Shown here piece by piece: positions 6,973-11,691 of a DNA stretch of 11,691 bases (position 1 is its first letter; every line of letters starts with the position of its first letter). Both the position numbers and the translations under genes were made by a program. This DNA is from Rhodothermaceae bacterium (GTDB lineage: Bacteria > Bacteroidota > Rhodothermia > Rhodothermales > JAHEMB01), in the NCBI GenBank assembly GCA_024643915.1, contig JAHEMB010000047.1, positions 1 through 11,691 of the forward strand, in the 5' to 3' direction. Under the pieces are notes generated by a model. It searched no databases. It saw only the letters and a program-made list of their open reading frames with translations, and was not told the origin of the DNA.

Positions 6973-9966
6973 TTGAAACACGTTCAGACCATAGCGATGG
7001 CGCGGGGGCTGCTGGCGGCGGGGCGTACGCGCGAGGTGGCGCGGATGATAGAGCCACTGATGGCGCCCCTGCCGGCGGCGCCTGCCGAGGCCGAGGCGAG
7101 CCAGATCGTGCTGCGGTGCCTGCTGGCCCGTGTGCGCCTGCTGCGCACAGGCGATGCGGCCCGCGCCCACGCCCTCCTCGAAGCCTTCGCCCCGTCGGCG
7201 GTGCGGGCGCGGCTGGCCGACACGGTGCGGGCCGAGGTCGCCCTCTGGCTGGGGTGGATCCACGCCTGGCAGTACGAGCCGACCTACGACGACGCCCGTG
7301 CCCTCAATCTCCTTGACGAGGCCGCCCGCCACGTCCGCACCGACCTCGACGACGCGACCCGGTGCTGGACGCTCCTCGGCCAGGCCTACGCTTATTTCAC
7401 CATCGACGAGTACCCGTTGATGCGCCGGGCACTGGAGGAGGCAGCGACGGTGCAGGAGAAGCTGCAAGACGCGCAGGCCAGTCTCTGGCTACACGACCTG
7501 GCCTCCCTCGGCGCTCGCTTCGAGGGCCGCTTCGGGCAGGCCCGCGCCCACGTCGAAGCCCTCGCCGCGCAGGCCCGCCACCTCGACGATGCCCTTGCCG
7601 AGGGCCGTGCCCTGGCTTACCACGCCACGCTCGATGACGATGAGGGGCGGGCGCCGACGCAGGCTGAAGAAACGGCGGCGGCGGCCACCGCCCGCCTCAC
7701 CGGCGCAGCGGTGCGCCCCGGCTATCCGCTCCTCGCCGCTTACCGCGCCCGCATCCGCGCCCGCATGCGGCAGGGCCGCTGGCCGGCGGCGTACCGTCTC
7801 ATCGACGAAGCCCTCGACGCCACCGGTACCCTCCCGGCCGCTGCCGCACACCTGCGGCTTCTGCGCGCCCGCCTCCTCGTCCTCCAGGGTGCCTTCGATG
7901 AAGCCGAAGCCCTCTTCGACGAGATGCTGGCGGGTGGGCACTGCTTCCAGCACCACATCCTCGCCTCGAACCTCGCGCTGGCACGCGGCGACCTGCTGCT
8001 GCGGCAGGAGGCGCCGGACCGGGCGCACGAGTGGATCGAGCGGGCCTATCGCACTGCCCGGGAAACGGGCCACACCGGCCAGCAGGTGCGCGCCCTCTTC
8101 GGCCTCGCGCGCGCCGCCCTCGCCCTCGGCGACCTCGACGCGGCCCGGCAACACCTGGCCCAGACGGAGCGCTACAGCAGCTATTTCAGCGTCCTCCCCT
8201 TCGCCGCCCTCCGCTTCCAGATCCTCGGTGAAAAGGCGCAGTTGGAAGGCAATGAGGAGGAAGCGCGTGCCTTTTTCGCCCAGGCGCTCTCTGCCAACTC
8301 CCTCATCGGCGACGTGTATTCCACCGCGCAGGTGCAGCTTGAACTGGCCCGGCTCGGGCGCGAGGGGCAGCCCGCCCAGACCCGCCCCCTCCTCGAAGCG
8401 GCCCTGCTCACCTTCGAGCGACTCCAGGCCAAGCCAGAGCGCGATGTCGCCTGGGCGCTCATCAAGAGCTGGCCCGCCGACGCCGGAGCCGACGCCGCGT
8501 TGCCCGAAGCGAGCCTTGGCGCTGCCCTCGCCCGCGCTGCGCTTTCGGTGGAACTGGTGGCCGAGGCGTGGCTGCAAGCCGCCGAGCGCCTGCTGCCGGG
8601 ACGATGGATCGGGGTTTTTCGGGTGGAGAAAACCGGAACGGGACAGAAGATCCACGAGCACGGCATACCGCCCGCCGCCCTGCCCTTTCCCGATCCGACG
8701 GAGGAAAGCAGCTACACGGCAGGCGTCGGCTGGCTTCGCCTTCGCAACCAGGCAGATGGGATTTTCTTCTTCGCGGTAGTGCGTGACGAGGAGGATCCGG
8801 CGTGGGAGGTGGCGCAGCGCCGGCTGCGCCCCTGGCTGCCCGTCGCGACGCTCGCCCTCGACCATGCCCTGCTTCGTGCGCACCGCAGCAACGCCCCGCC
8901 CCGCCTCGACGCAGTGCACGAAGACCTGCCGGCGATCCCTCTCGACGACTTTGTCTACGGCGGGCCAGCAATGAAAGCGGTGGCGCGCGACATCCACCGC
9001 ATCCGCGCCAGCCACAGCCCGGTCCTCATCACGGGGGAGAGTGGGACGGGCAAAGAACTCATCGCCCGCGCCGTCCACGCCACGAGCGAGCGCAAGGCCG
9101 CGCCCTTCGTCGCCTTCAACTGCTCGAACGTACCGCACGAGCTTTTCGACAGCCACCTCTTCGGACACGAGAAAGGGGCCTTCACGGGGGCGGCACGCGC
9201 GCACCCCGGCGTCATCCGCGCCGCCGACGGCGGCACCCTCTTCCTCGACGAGATCGGCGACCTGCCGCTCGACGTGCAGCCTAAGCTGCTGCGGTTCTTG
9301 CAGGAGGCTGAGGTCTTCCCCCTCGGCGCCCGCCGCGCCGTCACTGTAGACGTGCGCGTCGTCGCCGCCACCAATCACAACCTGGAGGCGCGCATCCGCG
9401 AGGGCCGCTTCCGCGAGGATCTGTATTACCGGCTCAACGTCATCCCCTTGCGTGTGCCGCCGCTCCGGCAGCGCCGCGAGGAGATCCCCTTGCTGGTACG
9501 GCATTTCCTGGAAACGCTCCGGCCCGCCGGCGCGCCTCCGCCCGCCCTCACCCCCGAGGCGATGGAGGCCCTCCTGCGCTACGCATGGCCCGGCAATGTC
9601 CGCCAGCTTCGCAACGAGATCGAGCGCGCCCTCGTCTTCGTCAGCAGCGAGCCGGCCCCCCTCGTTGCCCTCGACGACCTCTCGCCCGCCGTGCGCGCGG
9701 CGACCGGCGCCCCGATCCGCCCCGCCACGATGCCCGCCGAGGAACAGATCCTCCAGCCCGGCTGCGACCTCGACCAGGTCCTGGCGGGCGCTGAGAAGAA
9801 GCTCATCGAGCGCGTCCTGGCCGAATGCGGCGGGCAGGTGACCGCCTCCGCCGACGTGCTGGGCCTGACCCGCCAGGGCCTCTACAAGAAGATGAAACGC
9901 CTCGGCATCGACACCGCCGACTTTCAGAAAAATGGTTCACGATTGGCAGAAATAAGCCACCCCTGA
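6973..9966 (+). CDS. Sigma-54-dependent activator with TPR sensor region
   Basis: A 997-residue bacterial enhancer-binding protein. Residues 1 to about 500 form a tandem TPR-like helical array, with about ten repeats of the type GRTREVARMIEPL, DEAEALFDEML and EEEARAFFAQAL. Residues about 505-655 may be a GAF-like domain (weak call). From about 661 comes the sigma-54 AAA+ domain: Walker A GESGTGKE (688-695), the sigma-54-contacting loop GAFTGA (735-740), Walker B LFLDEIGDL with Asp759 and Glu760, and REDLYYRLNV. A Fis-type helix-turn-helix lies at about 955-979. There is no receiver domain, so the signal probably enters through TPR-mediated binding. The start is TTG 6973, giving a full first TPR helix, or ATG 6997. 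It lies 82 bp after sufT on the same strand and may regulate the suf promoter. Confidence 0.92.
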   Translation: MKHVQTIAMARGLLAAGRTREVARMIEPLMAPLPAAPAEAEASQIVLRCLLARVRLLRTGDAARAHALLEAFAPSAVRARLADTVRAEVALWLGWIHAWQYEPTYDDARALNLLDEAARHVRTDLDDATRCWTLLGQAYAYFTIDEYPLMRRALEEAATVQEKLQDAQASLWLHDLASLGARFEGRFGQARAHVEALAAQARHLDDALAEGRALAYHATLDDDEGRAPTQAEETAAAATARLTGAAVRPGYPLLAAYRARIRARMRQGRWPAAYRLIDEALDATGTLPAAAAHLRLLRARLLVLQGAFDEAEALFDEMLAGGHCFQHHILASNLALARGDLLLRQEAPDRAHEWIERAYRTARETGHTGQQVRALFGLARAALALGDLDAARQHLAQTERYSSYFSVLPFAALRFQILGEKAQLEGNEEEARAFFAQALSANSLIGDVYSTAQVQLELARLGREGQPAQTRPLLEAALLTFERLQAKPERDVAWALIKSWPADAGADAALPEASLGAALARAALSVELVAEAWLQAAERLLPGRWIGVFRVEKTGTGQKIHEHGIPPAALPFPDPTEESSYTAGVGWLRLRNQADGIFFFAVVRDEEDPAWEVAQRRLRPWLPVATLALDHALLRAHRSNAPPRLDAVHEDLPAIPLDDFVYGGPAMKAVARDIHRIRASHSPVLITGESGTGKELIARAVHATSERKAAPFVAFNCSNVPHELFDSHLFGHEKGAFTGAARAHPGVIRAADGGTLFLDEIGDLPLDVQPKLLRFLQEAEVFPLGARRAVTVDVRVVAATNHNLEARIREGRFREDLYYRLNVIPLRVPPLRQRREEIPLLVRHFLETLRPAGAPPPALTPEAMEALLRYAWPGNVRQLRNEIERALVFVSSEPAPLVALDDLSPAVRAATGAPIRPATMPAEEQILQPGCDLDQVLAGAEKKLIERVLAECGGQVTASADVLGLTRQGLYKKMKRLGIDTADFQKNGSRLAEISHP

Positions 9967-10012
9967 ACGCAGGTTAGCACCGACAACTGGCCAACCGACC
10001 ACCCTTTTCGCC

Positions 10013-10417
10013 ATGCCCAGCCCAACGACACTGCCCGCGCTTTCGCCGATACGGCTGAGCCACGCCGCCCTTATGACGACCCAACTCGACGCGGCCATCG
10101 ATTTCTACGTGGAGTTGCTGAACCTGACGTTGCGCGTGGTTGAGGATGACCCGATCCGCAAGGGCCGCCGGCGTGCCATGCTGGCCGACGCCGCAGGGGG
10201 GGACGTGGTCGAGATCATCGAGATGCCGGAGCTGGCGCACCCGCACATCCCCGGGCGGGGCGGCATTCATCATATCGGCTTCCGCTTGCCCCGCCGCGCC
10301 TGGCACGCCCTCCGCGCCCGCCTCGACGCCGCCGCCTATGCCTATCAGGAGATCAACCACTGCCTCTTCGTCCGCGACGTGGACGGCCTCGTGCTGGAGA
10401 TCGAACAAGACCGCTGA
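10013..10417 (+). CDS. VOC-fold (glyoxalase/dioxygenase superfamily) protein
   Basis: A 134-residue single-domain protein with two beta-alpha-beta modules of the vicinal oxygen chelate fold. The first begins with LSHAALMTTQLDAAIDFYVELLNL and the second with GIHHIGFRLP. Possible metal ligands in the usual H-E-H-E order are His17, Glu67, His87 (or His86) and Glu129. The substrate cannot be told; the family includes glyoxalase I, dioxygenases and resistance proteins. The gene starts 46 bp after the activator on the same strand, with no clear terminator between, so co-transcription is possible. No link to Fe-S metabolism is visible. Confidence 0.85.
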   Translation: MPSPTTLPALSPIRLSHAALMTTQLDAAIDFYVELLNLTLRVVEDDPIRKGRRRAMLADAAGGDVVEIIEMPELAHPHIPGRGGIHHIGFRLPRRAWHALRARLDAAAYAYQEINHCLFVRDVDGLVLEIEQDR

Positions 10418-10436
10418 CCCTTCCTGAGAGGCCACC

Positions 10437-11027
10437 ATGCAGCCCCGCCGCCACATGACCGTCGAAGAATATTTCGCCTTCGATGAGGCCGACCCCGACA
10501 TGCGCTGGGAATACTGGGACGGCGAAGTGGTACCCGTCCATGGTTACGACCGGAAGGACCCGACGGGCATGGCCGGAGCCAGCCCGAGGCACGTACAGAT
10601 TACGACCAACTTGGCAGCAGAACTCCACAGCCGCCTCCGCAAGAAAGGCTGCCGCGTCGCCTCTTCCGAGTTGCGCACAGCAGTCTCCGAGGGGCGGTAC
10701 GTGTACCCGGACCTCGTGGTGACGTGCAGCGAGCCGGTCTACGATGCAAAGGGCCTGCCGCTCCAGAATCCCGAACTCGTCATCAAAGTCGCCTCCCTTT
10801 CCACCGAGCACCAGGACCGACGCGATAAGCTGGAACGGTACACGCTGCTCCCCTCGGTACAAGGATACTGGATCGAGGAGCAGGACGAACCCCTCGTCAC
10901 GCAATACGTCCGCACGCCCGAGGGCTGGCTTTTTCAGACGACCCGCGGCTCCGCCGCCGCCGTCCGCTGCGAAGCATTCGACGTAGAGCTTCCCCTCGAA
11001 GACATCTACGCGCTCGTCTCCTTCTGA
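10437..11027 (+). CDS. Uma2-family (DUF820, PD-(D/E)XK-like) protein, probable active-site variant
   Basis: A 196-residue Uma2/DUF820 protein, the normal length. The N-terminus MTVEEYFAFDEAD and WDGEVV, then MAGASPRHVQI, SSELR and YVYPDLVV (Pro91-Asp92), all fit the family. At the usual VEVLSPST motif the sequence is IKVASLSTE, so the expected acidic residue is Lys117 (codon AAA, 10785-10787) and the SP is SL. This probably removes nuclease activity; the cellular role of the family is unclear in any case. A GAGAGG site five bases before the ATG supports the start. It follows the VOC gene by 19 bp and is likely co-transcribed. Confidence 0.9.
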   Translation: MQPRRHMTVEEYFAFDEADPDMRWEYWDGEVVPVHGYDRKDPTGMAGASPRHVQITTNLAAELHSRLRKKGCRVASSELRTAVSEGRYVYPDLVVTCSEPVYDAKGLPLQNPELVIKVASLSTEHQDRRDKLERYTLLPSVQGYWIEEQDEPLVTQYVRTPEGWLFQTTRGSAAAVRCEAFDVELPLEDIYALVSF

Positions 11028-11046
11028 CCGGCTACGCGGAGGCGAT

Positions 11047-11115
11047 GGGTGAAGGCGTAGGAAGGACAAATCGTCCACACTTTCACACGTCCACCCCTGA
11101 ATCGCACCGCGATTC
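11047..11115. terminator. Candidate bidirectional terminator between convergent genes
   Basis: Between the ends of the Uma2 gene and the leftward TPM gene lies a perfect hairpin, GAATCGC-ACC-GCGATTC (11099-11115), with a 7-bp stem and 3-nt loop. A weaker structure precedes it: GGGTG (11047-11051) facing CACCC (11092-11096), with GGAC-AAATC-GTCC inside. Neither is followed by a strong T-run on either strand, so termination is inferred from position and symmetry. Confidence 0.4.
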
Positions 11116-11118
11116 GGA

Positions 11119-11691
11119 TCACCAACTCCCCGACGCCCCGCCGCCGCCGAACGAGCCGCCGCCCCCGCTGAAACCGCCGCTGCTGCCGCCGCTCCCGCTC
11201 CCGCTGAACGAACGTGTGGACATCATCCACGGCCCCACGCGCACGTCGGTGTGCTTGCCGGACTTCTGCGCCGCCTGGATCTTCTCGACCGCTTCCTGCA
11301 CCTGCGGCCGCCGGATGGCCCAGGCGAAAAAGCCCACGTAGAGCGTGACCAGTATCAGCCCCCCGATGGGCGAGCTGAACAGCAGGGTACCGGCGGCAGC
11401 GAAGAAATGGAGGAGGAAGAGGAAAAGGAACCAGCGCCCGCAGCCGTGGCTGTAGACGCCAAAGAACGCAAAGATCGACGGGATGATCAGGAAAAGGAGG
11501 CCTGACCAGAAAGGCGGCGCCTCCCCGCTCCCCGTCTCTTCGGGCGGGGCATAGGTGCCTTCGAGCGCGCCTACAATGGCTCTCACCCCCGCCACCACCC
11601 CCCCGTCGAAGTCGCCCGCCCGAAACAAGGGCACGATCTCCTGGCGGATGATCCGCCCGGCGAGCGCGTCCGGCAACGGCCCCTCCAACCC
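11119..11691 (-). CDS. TPM-domain (YgcG-like) membrane protein, 5' end cut off by the window
   Basis: The 190 visible C-terminal residues belong to a TPM-domain protein. The frame stays open to the window edge and reads GLEGPLPDALAGR there, part of the conserved end of the TPM domain, so the TTG at 11688 is internal and not the start. After the TPM end (IIRQEIVPLFRAGDFDGGV) come about three hydrophobic segments: FWSGLLFLIIPSIFAFFGVY, WFLFLFLLHFFAAAGTLLF and GGLILVTLYVGFFAWAI. The tail is Gly/Ser-rich and ends GGGGSFGGGGASGSW, common in this family. TPM domains normally face outside the inner membrane; their role is poorly known. Convergent with the Uma2 gene. Confidence 0.88.
   Translation of the reverse strand, partial: GLEGPLPDALAGRIIRQEIVPLFRAGDFDGGVVAGVRAIVGALEGTYAPPEETGSGEAPPFWSGLLFLIIPSIFAFFGVYSHGCGRWFLFLFLLHFFAAAGTLLFSSPIGGLILVTLYVGFFAWAIRRPQVQEAVEKIQAAQKSGKHTDVRVGPWMMSTRSFSGSGSGGSSGGFSGGGGSFGGGGASGSW

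Noticed and set aside
7489..9504. 671-codon minus-strand frame across the activator
   Set aside because: It is antisense to the AAA+ and TPR coding region and reflects third-position GC bias.

Overview
The window is GC-rich, gene-dense bacterial DNA. Its core is a complete SUF iron-sulfur cluster assembly operon in the order sufB-sufC-sufD-sufS-sufE-sufT (738-6890, + strand). An A-type Fe-S carrier gene is transcribed divergently from it (66-398, - strand). Gene order, protein sequence style, the mostly absent Shine-Dalgarno signals and the Uma2-family neighbour suggest a high-GC member of the Bacteroidota/Rhodothermota (Rhodothermales-like). This is an inference from family resemblance, not a proven assignment.

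Layout: 1-65 holds nothing I can support. 66-398 is the A-type carrier. 399-737 is the divergent control region. Just upstream of sufB it holds a well-formed sigma-54 (-24/-12) promoter at 683-698, a perfect 7+7 bp dyad about 80-90 bp upstream of the predicted start (617-632), and a perfect 13-bp palindrome over the predicted start (699-711). 738-6890 is the suf operon. 6973-9966 encodes a 997-residue sigma-54 activator with a long TPR N-terminus, a possible GAF-like segment, an AAA+ domain with GAFTGA, and a Fis-type helix-turn-helix. 10013-10417 is a small VOC-fold protein. 10437-11027 is a Uma2-family protein whose usual catalytic Glu is Lys. 11119-11691 (- strand) is the C-terminal part of a TPM-domain membrane protein, cut by the window edge.

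How the genes may work together: SufS takes sulfur from cysteine, SufE passes it on, SufBCD builds the cluster using SufC ATP hydrolysis, and SufT and the A-type carrier help maturation and delivery to clients. A sigma-54 promoter before sufB and a sigma-54 activator right after sufT suggest a self-contained circuit in which the TPR activator drives SUF expression. Known SUF regulators (IscR, SufR, RirA, OxyR) are not sigma-54 activators, so this would be an unusual wiring. It is untested.

A second signal lies between the genes. Every gap longer than 40 bp inside the operon, plus the gap before the activator, holds an imperfect inverted repeat. In four of the five gaps the arms are short tandem units of constant length: 8 bp in sufC-sufD and sufD-sufS, 7 bp in sufS-sufE and sufT-activator. 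The unit sequence differs between most gaps. None is followed by a T-run, so they are not ordinary intrinsic terminators.
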